Shown: one piece after another, positions 13,916 through 27,189 of the stretch
How the letters are laid out: every line of letters begins with the position of its first letter
Numbering within the stretch: the stretch's first letter is position 1
Origin: Mactra quadrangularis
Taxonomy: Eukaryota > Mollusca > Bivalvia > Venerida > Mactridae
Assembly: GCA_025267735.1 (NCBI GenBank)
Contig: CM046297.1
Location: 19,432,011-19,496,010 of the forward strand
Reading direction: 5' to 3'
DNA: 64,000 nucleotides
Notes under the pieces: model-generated
Databases searched by the model: none
The model's input: the letters and a program-made list of their open reading frames with translations, nothing else
Told to the model about the DNA's origin: nothing
Position numbers and translations under genes: made by a program

Positions 13916-14070
13916 TCCTCTTTGATTTTTCTGTTATGTGTTTATTCTAAAAACTAAACATCTTTTAAAACTTTTATAACGAAATTAAAGAGCATTTAAT
14001 GTTTGTGTAAAACTAAAGAAAAATTACGAACCACACCTATGGAACTATGCTATCGTTTGTAATTTGTGAA

Positions 14071-14351
14071 ACCGGGTCAATAGCGCAGTTAGTAGCGCGC
14101 CGGGATTTGGAATCTCGTGCCCGAGGGGGGTGCGGGCTCGAATCCCACCCGGGGAGGTTTTACCCTTCCATGAAAATTTGACAATAATGTCGACTTTCCT
14201 CCATTGATTAGATAATTTGGAGAAGTTTCCGGCTTTGTGAAAGGGTGGGTGAGTACTGGTTATAGAAAATGGCCAAGAAAGCTTGGTTAGGTGCGTTGGA
14301 CGCCGTTAAATGACCTAGATTGTGTTGATACGGCGTTAAAACTAATAAAAA
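14071..14351 (+). mobile_element. tRNA-derived SINE (family 1)
   Basis: The tRNA-like head has a box A-like TAGCGCAGTTAGTAGCGCG and a box B-like GGGCTCGAATCCC. A unique middle domain follows (CCATTGATTAGATAAT, GGTGAGTACTGGTTATAG), and the 3' end is ACGGCGTTAAAACTAATAAAAAAA. The TAGCGCAG..GGTAGCGCG core resembles tRNA-Met-like heads. Six other copies of this family occur in the window. Target-site duplication is unclear; only TGAAAC is shared. Confidence 0.88.
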
Positions 14352-15410
14352 AATGAAACATCAAATGAGCATTCATAATATGTCATCTTATCAGGCCGCT
14401 GTTGACTATTCTGTAGAAAAGATACACTGAAGTTTTAGGACGATGTTATCAGTGGCAATACATTGCTGTAAGTTCTTGTTAATGAAACTAATTTTAGAGA
14501 TCAATGTTATGTAATTATTATAAACTACAAAATAATAGTGGACATACATTATAATTATGTGATGTGAATTTAATTGTATTAAATTGATTGTCAATATAAT
14601 GAAATCGATTGAAAAGTTTCTCTTTCAACTGTTTAAAACAACACTTCTTCAGAGAGTGCAGTAGATCAGCCGATAGTATAAGACACATAGACATACAATG
14701 TGATGGTACCATTGATCTTTAGATTAAATAATACATTGTCTTACATAATTACTTCTCAAATACAAAGATTAATTGTGTCTAGACAGATAAATTAAGATTA
14801 TTATATTTCACTTAATTCCTAACTAATAATACATAATTTGTATTGCAAATAATTATCCATCAAACTTATGTTTTATTATTTATATTAATAGCCGTAGGAT
14901 ATATTAAATTACACACACTCAAATTGTCAGCCGGCAATAGTTGTCTTAAAGTGATTCATAACGATTCTCCTGCATTTGAACCAATAACTAATTTGCGCTG
15001 TATTTAGTGGCAATATACGTTCGCAACATTTATTGACCACTCTATGTAAGTTTGATATTTTATAACAAGTTTTAACAACAGGTTTATATAAACTGGTCTA
15101 GAGGCAGTCCCGGTGAAAGTTGTTGTGATCAATAATAATCATTCTGTCTAATTATAAACTACTTAGTACTATTGTCATTTTATTCTAAAAAACAATATAT
15201 TTTAACAATAAAAGCTTTAGTTTCACTTTACCACTTATTGATTGGAAAAAAGCAAATCCAGATACCATGTCTAAACAGTTATTACTCAATTGTATTAATA
15301 TTTACAAACAATAGTCTGGTATTGACCTCTTGCTTGACAATGTTTTCATTTGCTCGTGTCAAAACTGATTTAATTATTTTAATGGTATGAGTTAATACAC
15401 TTACTTAGTA

Positions 15411-15545
15411 ATCTATAATTATTTGACCGGGTTAATTGTTAAATATATCCTAGTAGCTAAAATGACAATATATTGGCTGTATTCACCGAGATTCAACATA
15501 TTGCGAAAGTAAACTATTATCAGTAACGATAATTGCACTACTTTG
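15411..15545 (+). repeat. Tandem paralogous block, copy 2
   Basis: This is the partner of 13781-13915, with similarity of roughly 70 percent by eye. It has no coding potential and no terminal repeats. It probably reflects an old local duplication of about 1.35 kb before the SINE insertion. Confidence 0.5.
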
Positions 15546-15549
15546 AAAT

Positions 15550-17950
15550 TTAATAGCGACGGTGAATTTGGTATATAACTATTAAACTTGAAAATGCGCC
15601 ATGTAATATAACCTTCAATAGTCTTACTTGAAAGAGAATCAACTTTTACTTCTATGTGACATAGGTCACAATTTGTAAAAATTCACCTCTTACACTGAAC
15701 CATGATACAATACAGACAATTCACTGTGTCGGAAACCTAGCTATGTGGTGGCATGCCTGAATGAAGCATACATTCGTAAAACAATAAAAAACAATTAAAC
15801 ACTGTATGGTTTAGAATTCCAAAACTACACACAGCGAGAGTTCATCTTTTTGTGGTGAATTAACGGCATTATTTGATCACAAAATTGTCGAATCGTTGTT
15901 AAAGAGTAAGCAAGTACCATTGAAATGAAATTGTTATGGAAAGCTGATAAGTATTTCATCGTAAAGGAAAACATGTGTTTATAAATTGTGTAAACCCGAC
16001 GTTAGAGTCAAGAAAAGGCTTTCATGAAACTGTGTGAGAAGTACTATGTAGTCTGAATCTGATTTCATATTCTTACAAAAGCAAGTTTGACTATCGTGCA
16101 AACAGTATCCACCAATCCAAGCCGACTTAGTGGAGTATGCTTGTGTTAATCCTGCTTAAAACAATATTTTTTTACTTTACAAAAAACTTTGTTTTCGATT
16201 TATTACTAAATTGCATTACTGCAATTAGCTCAGTTTGCAACTATTAGCTATTTTTATAAAAGTGTAATTGTTCTGCACACTCACTAGAAACTAAAATGTA
16301 ATACATGATTAGCTATAAACAAGTTCCTTGGCAACCAATTATCGTTAAACTAACTAATTTATTTATTGTAAGTTTTAAACCTCTCAGATTATTATCCCTC
16401 AGGGTTATATAAAACAATTACTAAATTTATTTATTACACCACTTTAGTACATGCAGTTTCACAGATATTGTCTCATTCATTAAGACGAGTGTTTGTCATT
16501 AGCAATGGATGTGTTTCATTTCTTGACACTCTTACAGTCTTAGTTAAGTTCAATAGCTATGTATGCAATAATTTTGAGCTAAATATAAACTTAAACTTAA
16601 ACATCTTCATTTGATAAAACGCCTATTTCTTTATTACATAATCAATGGCGTTGTACAAAATGATAAATTATAGAAAATAAATAAGTAAAAATCCTCCACC
16701 ATAAATATATACAATAACAAAAAACAAAATAAAGTTCATCACACATGATGCTATATAGTGTGAATGTGCATTTGGTTTTTATATATCAAGTTATAGGACC
16801 TACATTAATCTTAGTTCATGATTCGACTTTATTTTTACATCTGTTTTTATTAATTTGATATTGAAAGTTGTTGTCATGAACAGTATAACATGATGCTACT
16901 GTTAACCGGATTTGTCCTAAACAGTGTAACATAACGCCACTGTTAACCAGACAATTCCCCAAAGGTGTCGAAACATCACCTTTAAATGGCCCTTAATATG
17001 GAGTACGAAGTAAGAATATTCATTTAGGTTAATATTTTAAAACATCAAAAATCCGATTTAAGAGTTAAAGTTATTCCTGCCTAAAGGTTAATTGGGTCTT
17101 TTTATTACAGAATCATAAAAAAGAGATAATATTTTCTGTAAACGATATATATTTATCTTGTACACTAGGTGTTAACAAAATTGATAACAAGACTGCAATT
17201 GCATTTACTATAGGTGTAATGTCTAAAACAAATCTTAATGACGCAAATGTCCTACTTGATATACTTGTACATAGACAAAAACGTGGTAAGTCATCTACTT
17301 TAAAAACTGTTCATTCATTGGCGCTTTTTAAGTTTAAAGAAATGCATCAAATTTTGCAGTGATATTTTTTAGTAATGAACAGAAAAGTTCTGTTTCCTGA
17401 AAGAAGACATAAATATGTGCAATTGATTTATTTTATTAGTGCAGTTTAAAATCTAGACTTTCCCCATGGATGATATAAAGTTAAAGATAAGTGTCTTTAA
17501 TTTGACATGTAATGTCTATAACTTTCTTTAAATCTAATACACTACGAAATTTTAACATACAGACACTTATCTAAATATATTAAGATTTTAAATCTATTTT
17601 CAAATCGTGTGAACTACTTTTTCATGGAGGATTGTCGTCATTTAGTTACAATGTGTTACTACTTTGACATGTAGTGATGTTCTACAAAACTTAGCATATA
17701 TATAAACTTAATAAGAATCAAGAATCACACCACCATCATCACGTTCACCATTTATACCATTCTAGGCATCTTCAGCAACATTGACACTTATATCACTATC
17801 AATATAATTATCAATACCACTATTACGTATATGAGCATAACATTTTTTTATGATCCGTATCACTGAAGATTTCGATACCAATTTTTGTTTACTTTGTTAG
17901 ATGTACTGATCACCCTAGTCTCTATCTTTATAACATTGTATACTTTATCT
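15550..17950. other. No recognisable gene
   Basis: The region is AT-rich. It holds one imperfect tandem duplication at 16879-16960 and a CAC/CAT/ATC-rich triplet-like patch around 17727-17830 that gives no long frame. I see no exon candidates. Confidence 0.45.
16879..16960 (+). repeat. Two-copy tandem repeat, about 40 bp unit
   Basis: Two diverged units start AACAGTATAACATGATGC and AACAGTGTAACATAACGC. Each contains an AACAGT...ACTGTT inverted repeat followed by TAACC, so each unit could fold as a small hairpin. The function is unknown. Confidence 0.6.
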
Positions 17951-17962
17951 CTTAACAATAAT

Positions 17963-18248
17963 ATTTTTTAATTGAGTTTAACACCGTGTCAACACAATGT
18001 AGGTCATTTTACGGCGTCCAGCGCACCTAACTTAGCATTACTGGACCCTTGTCTATAACCAGTATTCACCTACCCTTCCACAAGGCAGGAGACTTCTCTA
18101 TATATCCTATTAATGGAGGAAAGTTGATATTATTGTCAACTTTTTATGGAAGGATATAACCTTCCCGGGTAGGATTCGAACCCGTTCCCCCTCAGGACAC
18201 ATGATTCCGAATCCGGGCACGCTACCAACTGCGCCACCGACCCAGGTT
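17963..18248 (-). mobile_element. tRNA-derived SINE (family 1), minus strand
   Basis: The 3' tail lies at the left (AACACCGTGTCAACACAA) and the tRNA-like head at about 18165-18246 on the minus strand. The flanks TTAACAATAAT (17952-17962) and TTAACAAGAAT (18249-18259) form an 11-bp target-site duplication with one mismatch. A minus-strand frame through the head is a chance frame of the SINE. Confidence 0.85.
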
Positions 18249-18259
18249 TTAACAAGAAT

Positions 18260-21200
18260 CAAAGGAATGATCGTTATACTACATATGTATCTTGGAACTA
18301 TTTTTTCGTAACATTCTGAATAAGCAATTTCCATTTTCTGAAGACGTTCATGTCAACATTATAAGCCTTTGGGTATTCTAAGTTTGTGTTATTTGCAGAT
18401 TTTACAAAAGATTCATATGTTTGGAATAAGTAACATTAATACCATTTTCAATATTCAGGTTTTGGTATGTAAATAATGTGTTTAACGTGTCAGCAAATAT
18501 ATCTTTTTGGTTCGATTTTACCGGATGTAAATAATAATGCGTGCGCATATGCTCGGAAATTATGATTGATTGCACAACATTGATTATGTTGTCAATTCCG
18601 TGCAGATATGTCTATTTTTGTCAACAACATTTATGTGTTATCAATACTTGTCAAGGGAAAATTGATGATTCAGAATCCAGTGTTTGAAGTTTCGACAACA
18701 AAAATATCTACTAGTTTATTAATTTTATATTAGATGTTTGCATCAATAAATTTGATTTATTTTATAGTGGATACATTACATTGATTACTGATTGTATAAA
18801 TGACATTAAAGACGCAGGTGCTGTTTAGGGTTTATATGATTGCCGTGCTGTTTTAGGCCTACGTTAACATACGTTTTTGTTTAGTTTATGATATTTTGAA
18901 AACTAGCATTGGCTTAGTATACGATTTTTATTTTTGTTCCTGCAAAGTTCAAACAACATTGATAACAAAATAATTTGAATAATGACCCATATGTATTGTT
19001 ATTACACAAATACCAAAATGTCAAAATCATTATGTGAAATAAGGAAACATGCAGAATCGTATAAATAAACAGTGTAAGCTCACATTAAACAATAAACAGA
19101 ATCACATTGGAAAAATTCATTTTTTACTCGTAAAGCAAACACGAAAACTAAATATTCGTTTTAGACTATTAAGTATAAAGTAAATAATTAATGCATTTCA
19201 AAATGACATTGATAGTTTATTTAACACGTTCATTAGGTTCATTCAGAAAGCTATTAAATCCACTTAATATTTGACATTTGACTCAATTATCGTTTAATTT
19301 TAAATGCCCATGTTAAAAAGTAGCTTTTAAGTACACCAACATAGAATACGTTCGTTACATATCGCTTGTAGACAATCGACAGTCGATTGCTAGATACTTC
19401 AAGTTTTTATGATACTTCCTACAACCAATATGTGATTTTTAAAAATACTTTCATCAGTTTTTTTACCTCTTTGAAATTGATATTATTTCAATGTCTCCCA
19501 TAAATGAATCATAATATAACCTTATTTTAGCCTGTCCTATTGTGATTTAGCTATTTCACGGTAAAAATAGAATTATAAACAAAATCTAAATATAGGAAAA
19601 GCAGGCAAAATGAAAACAAGGGAGTGAATGTTTTATTTTCAATAGGCTCGACTATCATATAAAACACCATAAACATGAAAATGTTGACTACTCAATGCTC
19701 ATAACATGTAAATGACGTCAGAATCACATTTAGCTGTATTGTTCATCCTGCATCTAAAAAGAATAGCAAATAGCTCTCCCCATTATAAAAATCATGCAGA
19801 AATGCAAATATCTAATATACACAATGCCAAGACAGCGCCAAAATCTTTGTAAGTAAACTTCTGGCAGTTTCCTGTAAGAAAATAGCCCTTATATGGTAAC
19901 ATTCATCCCAAAGTGCGATTGTTTCATTATACATACGCTTAAAGTCAACCAATCTAGCCTTTAAACATTGCCAATTGCATTCATTTAATGCCAGTAGCAT
20001 TATAATTTCTAATTCGATACTGATAGGCCTATCCTATTGATCAGAGAAAGTATGGGTTTCAATAGATAAATCCTATTATGTATCAACCAAAGCATATTGC
20101 ATGTAAGTAATGATATAATTAGAACTAAAATAAAAAGAAAGCGTACCGATAGATGAATTCCAACTGACTTCATTAAATGGATAACCTGACATAGTTATTG
20201 CGACAGACTAGTTTGAAGGATAGTATTCCACAGTGATAAATTTCACCTAAGTTCTATTAAAAGTCCTGCGGGATTATCATTTATTCAATGAATTCAGAAT
20301 TAGTTAAGAAGCTATGAGATGCCTTTTACCATACATTGTCAAACAGATTAAATTTGACTGTCACTTATATTCAATGAAGGTGTGTCTGATAGTGATTGTA
20401 TTTTCACATTATAAATTTATTATTTCGACTTCTACTATGGTTTATCTCTATTATCTACTCCACCTTCAGATCATTTACTGACAATTTGCTTTTTCAAATA
20501 TCTATTGTTCAAACAGTTAGTAAACTAACGCATTCGCTAAAATGTCAATCTGTAAAATTCCTAAACTTTAGATTTTAATATATTGCATCTATGATCAATG
20601 TATTTTATAGACCTTTAAAGGTCAAGGCAATTATTATATTTTACAATCTGATATTGATATATGATCTCCTTGACAAAACTCTACATAAATACAATACAAT
20701 ATTTTCTTTTGAAGGAGAGTTGTTCATATGTTTGATAATAAATTTGAAATGAGTGTGAAACTTACCACGCGTATCAAGTGTTCGTTTGTTCTGATAATGA
20801 TTGGATCGCAGATTAGGCGATTTATCACAGTAGTTTTTCTTACTTCAAATATTCGACGCTTCAGACTCTTTAAAAGTTCTTAATATTTGACATGATTTAT
20901 CCTTATTTGTTCATCGTAGCCTCTTTACAAAACCTTGTCGCAAAGGAATTGAAATGCGTAGTTCAATGCTTTAATCCATCAAACATTGCAGTCTCTATTG
21001 CAAAAGTACATCCAAATGTAATAAATAGGGTATTTTCGTATCGTTTTTAATGTATCAAAAATGACTCAAGAATAAACAATTTCTCTAAATTTATCTGCTT
21101 CTCCAATACGGTCTGAAATAAAAAGATCGTATTACATTGTAAAAGATACATATTAGTTCATTATTAGTCTGGAGATATAAAGTTCGAATATGCATGCTTT

Positions 21201-21690
21201 GTTGGGAATGACATTTATTGTTTAGCTGCACCTGAGACTTTATTTAATATGGCAATGTTTATGATAATCTAAGACTATAAAATTTGCACTTATTTATAGT
21301 TATTCTGTGTAAATGATCAAATTAATGTTCTGAAGAGCTAAGAGCAGACGGTTGCACTCCTCCTAAGTATCAAAAGTCAGAGCATACTCACAGGAATACG
21401 AAACCAGTTATGTAATTGACAATATTGATAATTTAGTAATGATGTATTGTAAAAGCAAGTTCTATACATTAAAGTATATTATACATATAAGTTCATACCA
21501 TCGTTATTACAAACATGCATTATGTTTACAATAATTCGCCGATGTAAGACTAAAGCAGCTGGTCAAGGTCTACGTTAATGGCTTGAACCAAATCAGAAAA
21601 GTACTAATGCGTTTGTTTCCTAAAACAGCACTTCAAAGCGCCTTGATATCAATTACCATGCACATTTGAGTGTGATGATGATTGCATGCC
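18260..21690. other. No recognisable gene
   Basis: This AT-rich sequence holds one ATG-started minus-strand frame of 62 codons at 19812-20000. Its composition is less biased than usual, but I see no splice sites, homologue or paralogue, so I do not call it. A GACCTTTAAAGGTC palindrome lies near 20610. Confidence 0.4.
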
Positions 21691-21699
21691 ATTTGAGGA

Positions 21700-21880
21700 G
21701 GATGTCTAGAGCTGATAACAGATTGACAAGCATTGCAGTTAAATGAGTTTCTTTATCAGACAAAATACAAGGCTGTTGTATTTGAAGTACCACATGACAT
21801 GTCTGAATATGTATTTAATGATTAAATTTATGTGATAAATATTGAATGTACAAAATTGATTATCATTTAAGTTGGTTTCA
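21700..21880 (+). repeat. Array block H, unit U0
   Basis: The core resembles TTTGAAGTACnnnnTGACATgTCTnnATATG. It recurs in the same sense at 34940-35020 and in the opposite sense at 48110-48390 and 59060-59330. No frame is preserved between copies. It marks the left-most detectable unit of the array. Confidence 0.5.
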
Positions 21881-21889
21881 ATTACAACA

Positions 21890-24800
21890 TGTTTTTTGTA
21901 ATTAATTTTGGGAATGAGATTGATACAAATTTTGATGATATGACTTTACTTAAATTAATTTCAAAACAACAAACACAGCATAAAAATACGATAGTTTTGC
22001 CATGCAGTTAAGGTCCATAATAATTAACCGTCTTGATTATTAAAGAATCATGCGAACTTAAACTTTTAAAGCAATTAACATAATGCACCATTTTAAACAT
22101 AATAAATATCAGTAAATGTACTATTGTACAAATCTATTACCAATACGAGCATACTGGTATATTGCGTATAGGTTAACTTGAAACATGCTTTGCTATAAAA
22201 TAATCAATTGCGTATAACAATATTTAGTCTCAAATGTACATTTAAGGCATGTTTCAAGCACAAATATTGAAAGTATATTAATATAAATTGAGCATTTTAA
22301 TTCTGCGAATTAATCAATAACAAATTCATTAAATGAAATACCAATCGTTGATGCTTGCAATTATCATTGTCAGACAAATGCTTGTTTCAGAATATGATAG
22401 ACCTGTTATTGTTGGCCAAACAGTATATGTAAACTGAACATGTAAATATGTTTTTGTTGTTCATGTTTCCTTTTAAACAATTACACGTGGAATTTCCAAT
22501 ATGTTATCGTCTATTTGATTTATTACGATTAAGAAAGTTATTCAATAAAACCACTCTATACACGTTTTTCCGTACAGCTTACAAAATTTGAAAGTATATG
22601 AGCAACGAGCAAAGGTTTTGCAGTATCCAATTACAGTCTCGATATTTATTTTGTTAATAGCAGTTATCCATGAAATGAAACTTGACAAAACAAGTAAATT
22701 AATGTTTACTTATGCACAAGAAAGGATCAAAATACTTTAAAATAACGATATTCAGATAGAATGGGTAAATTTTACAGATGCCAATAAATAAACCTTCAAA
22801 AATATTTAAATGTGAGATGATAACTAATTTCTGCAATTGATTTCTGTAAATCAAAAACATGAACATTTTTATATTTATAGTAATAGCAACAAAACACACA
22901 TTAAAATCATTTAAGGAATATACTAGACCTGAACGTCTTGTAGAACATATAGTAAAACACCAGGAAGATAACCCTGTGCTAACAGAGAGCAGTTGTTTAA
23001 ACAACGCTTGGTCCCAGCAATCCTATATTTTCCATTAGCGTACTTGAAGTGTTCTCAAACATTACATTAGATTTTTTTCATCCTTCAATTTGTCTAACAA
23101 TTCATCAATTCGCCAGATCACCGACTGTTCAAACACGATTATCTAATGGGTCATTATTATAATGACAGAAACATATTACAATTCTCAATGAGTATTGTCA
23201 TTATATCAAAATGCCGTAGTTTAATCAATGATGTTGTACAAGCCTTTCGGTGTTATTGTTCTTCTGCAGCTTCTTGCTAATGTCGATTTTATCGAGGTGT
23301 TACAATATATTATTAGTATTAAAACGGGAAAACATCAGTGCTTTTTACTGCTATTTAATTTTAATTTTATTTAACGTATTTTTTAGTTTTATTAAAATTG
23401 TTATTGCGACATATGAGTATTAACCAGTAATTTGTTTGTAGTTGTAAATAATAAGTTAGATGAAATTATAAAAATGATCATTTGGTTTTGTCTATTGTGG
23501 AAAGTATTATTCTTCGTCGTATTTTAAAACTTTTTGTAATGATGCATTACACAATAATTTAAACAACGACGCTGAAAAGTAGCATGTTTTTTGTAATAAT
23601 CACGATTGTATATAACAAATATATCTTAATTGATATAAAGTATTTCCAGCAAATATTGATTAACATGCGCTACTGTAATGTGATGGTGCAGATTTTATTA
23701 CAATGTTTTATTATCTTAATGATCCTTTACACATTATAAAACAAAGTATAATAAACATGAATGAGAAGAATCAGATATATTAATGACACTTTAGCGTCTG
23801 TTATCGTAGAAACGGAATGTATCTGTAAATAGAACCGTTACTGGTCACATACTCAATTCGCACATAGCTCAATGCAACAATTTCCAAAAACATAGCAGCC
23901 TAGTTTGTTTGCCTCTGCATTTATTTATTTCCTAAACGTAGTTCAAGTTTCATAGATCATGCAAATTATGATATGCTTCAAAACTTCTATCATCCATTAA
24001 AAGACGTGACATACTAATTATTACATAACAGAATGTTAAAGTAACACAACAATTGTTTTATACAAATTATTTGTTATTTTATTTGTTTAACAAAGTACGA
24101 TACAGTTTATATACACACTGGGCTCCAGCAGCCCAGCATATCAAAGCGACATATAAGTTCACAACTATTGTTATTGATATTAAACAAATTTTATATTTAT
24201 CAATATTTCTGATTTCTTTTGAGAAATCCTTTTATTTTGACAACATACACATCATTAAAACGTTTATGCAAATATTTTCGACATTGGTTGCAACTTTACA
24301 TTTTCTTGAAACAAGTCATTATGCAAACTTTTGACAGAAGACAATTGCACGTAAAAGTAAGCTTTTGTAAAGCAAACACAAACTGTACATATACCCAAAA
24401 AGGATCAGACAGTATTTCCTTCATTAGTTTTTTTTAAATAAATCAAGCATATTTGCGATACTGACTGGGACCTCAATCTCGACCTCATCAAAGTCATCGT
24501 TAGTGTACGATCTATCTGTTTTAATTAGTGTCAGCTAGACGTACATGTCTGATTTCATCTCACATTTTGTTTAACTTAACAAGGATATACTACATTCATT
24601 AGACGAAAATAGACGCTAGAGTTATTCGTACATTCTCCCTATCAATGTTTAAACTCGTTTAGTAAAAACTTATGGAAGTAATAACTTTTCCATTTATTGG
24701 CATAAATAACTCAAACACAGTCAAAATAAACGCTATTAAAATCAGCCTTATTTGTTTTAGTGATGCTGATAATCAAATATGTAAATACGCTAGTGCAATT

Positions 24801-25400
24801 AAACAAATACTTAACAGAGGTATTGAAACTGCGCATTATCTTTGATAACGCAATGTATTGGTTAAAGTCGCGGCTCAGTTAGCGGATTAAGAACATCTGC
24901 GGTAGAGTTTTATACATAGTACAGTATAATTGATTAAGACTAAATTTAGACGAAAGTAGTTTTCATGTGTTACAATAATTCCATTCTCATTTAAGTGAAT
25001 TCACATCAAGAACAATATGTCAAAGTATACTTGATAGACGATCGTTGAGGCTGTCATTCTATGGTGACACAAATTTTCTAGCATAATTTTAAATTAAGCT
25101 GACAATTTCTTTCAAGAATTAAAACTAATGAAGACCATAAGAAATCCTAATTTAATCATTTTCTGGGACAATCATTGTTTAGGTATAGTAATGATTATGG
25201 TATTGTTGTCTTCGACGTAAACAGCTGATTGCTGTTTTGTTATCAATGAAACATCATTGTTTATATCAGCCTTTCGTATTGCATCGGAAAACATGGCTGT
25301 GAATGTGATGCTTTATTTGGAGGTATGTTGGATCCCCTCTCTGTCTAACGGTTTCAATAAATATAACTTTTACCCAATAAGTGTTACTTTATCTTGTTTT
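21890..25400. other. Degenerate array unit U0, no gene called
   Basis: The segment 23760-23860 (GTTATCGTAGAAACGGAATG) aligns with 36620-36720 (GTTGTCGTAGAAACGAAATG). In both cases it lies downstream of block H, supporting a decayed unit here. A 12-bp inverted repeat CTTGAAACATGC / GCATGTTTCAAG occurs at about 22178-22258. No intact exon was found. Confidence 0.4.
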
Positions 25401-25419
25401 GAGCCGAACATTTCTCTAT

Positions 25420-25660
25420 CCGCAGATTATTCAGTCTGTATGACTGAAAGTTAATGTGAAGTTTTTATATAAGACATGACATAATTTTAGAATAACACGT
25501 GGCGCCTAAGTACTTAAAATATTTTCAACGATATGTTACTGTCTCTGAAATGCGCACTTATCTGGAAACGTTTTACGCTAATGCTATATTATCATATTGT
25601 ACATGCACACAAATGGTTCCAATGTTATATACTATACCCAGTTTATCATAGGGTAATTAC
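25420..25660 (+). repeat. Array block D, unit U1
   Basis: The block contains TTAGAATAACACGTGGCGCC, then ACTGTCTCTGAAATGCGCAC and TTATCTGGAAA. It matches the reverse complement of 59490-59800 closely, and the copies at 31900-32520 and 52240-52870. Here TTAA at the position of the U2 MITE is uninterrupted, giving the empty site. Confidence 0.7.
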
Positions 25661-25729
25661 ATTACTTGAAATTGAGAGCGGTATTGCGTCTCTTTCGTGA
25701 CGTAAAATTATCAATTGTTGCTTTAAATA

Positions 25730-25970
25730 TGAGTAAAATTTACATAAAACCGTTTTTAATAGCAACAATGTTTGGTAACTTCATGTTTAAGAACTATCTA
25801 TTCCGAGTTCGGGCTCACATTTTGTTCAATTGATAAATTTATTGAATCTATGGCCATCGACTTAGATATATTATATTTAAGTAAATGAGATTGTTGTATA
25901 GATTAATTAGAGACATTGCATGATTAGAGAACATTTCACTATAGGATACTGCTTAAACTAACAGACTGAA
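25730..25970 (+). repeat. Array block G, unit U1
   Basis: The core resembles TATTGAATCTATGGCCATCGAC, followed by a segment ending TTGCATGATTAGAGAACATT. It matches the reverse complements of 45780-46000 and 58395-58520, and the forward strand of 37160-37260. An aligned frame ending at a shared TATTGA/TATTAA exists in some copies, but it is not consistent enough to call an exon. Confidence 0.65.
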
Positions 25971-26124
25971 AAAAGTTAGGGTAGTAAAGAGAGTACAACC
26001 TCCGTTTTGCAATATCTATAAAAAAGTTAAAAGTTAAAGTGCGGTTCATAGTCTGCTTCCATATACATGTTCAGTCGACTTTACAATATTGTACGATAAC
26101 TCTTGATCACTGAAATCACCCTCA

Positions 26125-26241
26125 TGCAGACAATCCCTCACAGTACCCAATTACACCTGGGTGGAGTGCCCTAGTGGGATCGAATCCAGGACCTCTTGAC
26201 CTCTAAGCGCGAGTCCTACCACTGGACCGCTGCTCCTACAT
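26125..26241 (-). mobile_element. tRNA-derived SINE (family 3), internally deleted
   Basis: The minus-strand head starts GTAGGAGCAGCGGTCCAGTG with a box B-like GGATTCGATCCC. It then jumps directly to CACCCAGGTGTAATTGGGTAC. Compared with the copy at 60755-60988 it lacks about 45 bp after the head, and it is truncated at its 3' end. Confidence 0.75.
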
Positions 26242-26672
26242 ATAATATCTAAACAAACATGACTTGATAGCTTATAGCTGACTTTCGGGTTTAAAGCGTC
26301 ATTTCATCCATGCTCTTATTCCCTAACTATTATTTTTTGTCGTAGATCCACTCATGCGCTGACAAACAACGTGCTGAAATATTATACTTTAATATCTTTA
26401 AGATATGTTTCATTGCCAAACATCATGACGGGGTTATATAAGAATACTCAGTGATTTATTTCTCTAGCTGCATTGACTTTTCTGTTGCATTGGTGTCTAA
26501 CGATTCAAATTTCACGAATCATATATATCACGAAATCGTGTCTAAGGATATTGCGGAATATTACTTCAAGATAGTTAAAGTTAATGCTTGTCTATGATGG
26601 TTAACTTAGTATTTTTCAACTTCTAATTTAATTCAAATACCTCAAACACTCCCATTTGTTTAGAATCTTTAG

Positions 26673-26748
26673 AAATGTTTAATTATTTACGTATCTCGCA
26701 GTTTCATTCTCTGACTGCTTGGAGACATAAACCTCCGTTTCTTTTTAA
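26673..26748 (+). CDS. Penultimate exon of unit U1 gene (block A)
   Basis: This is an exon candidate after acceptor CTTTAG (26667-26672) and before the donor-like AA|GTACAA (GT at 26749). It enters in phase 1 and leaves in phase 2, encoding ATG-like MFNYLRISQFHSLTAWRHK and then PPFLF. The copies in units U3 (44385-44476) and U4 (57851-57933) preserve the frame without indels over the first 22 codons. All three have a pyrimidine-rich tract before the AG. The motif FNYL-I---SL-A-RHK is shared. The next exon (27190) accepts in phase 2, so the two join in frame through an AAA codon. Family not recognised. Confidence 0.55.
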
Positions 26749-27189
26749 GTACAACTTTTTAACTTCTAATCATTTAGCTTCAAGCTAGCGTCAGATTCTA
26801 TTTGTCTTTTTTTTCAGTTATACATTTCACAATTTACGTTTAAATGTTCCACGTACCCATTGGTAACAAGGATATATCATTTTGAGTTGTCGAATTCACA
26901 TCAAATGAAAAACTCATCAAATCGTTATAAACGTTGACGTATTACTTTAACCTATTTTTGTGAAATTTTGTATGAGGTATGACGATTTATATAATTCAAC
27001 AACTATCGTGTACAGTTAATAGAACACAACCATGTCACATTGACACATCCTTAGGATTTCTTCTGAAATAATAATCATGCCAAGCAGCATTTTAGTCTGT
27101 GAAACAATATCGTTCAAAACTAGATATTAAAAGAATATAATTTTCTCTCCCTAATGATTAATTAGTAGTTAGATTTTTACAGTCTCAAG

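Noticed and set aside
14071..14160. Possible functional tRNA genes at SINE heads
   Set aside because: The tRNA-like parts lack consistent acceptor stems (except the 52.4-kb copy) and run directly into SINE bodies with tails and target duplications.
19812..20000. Minus-strand 62-codon ATG frame with a protein-like residue mix
   Set aside because: No splice sites, paralogue, initiation context or recognisable motif; length is within what chance gives in 64 kb.
22079..22112. ATAATGCACCATTTT resembling the start of the duplicated first exon
   Set aside because: Similarity lasts only about 15 bp and no frame follows; kept only as a speculative note.
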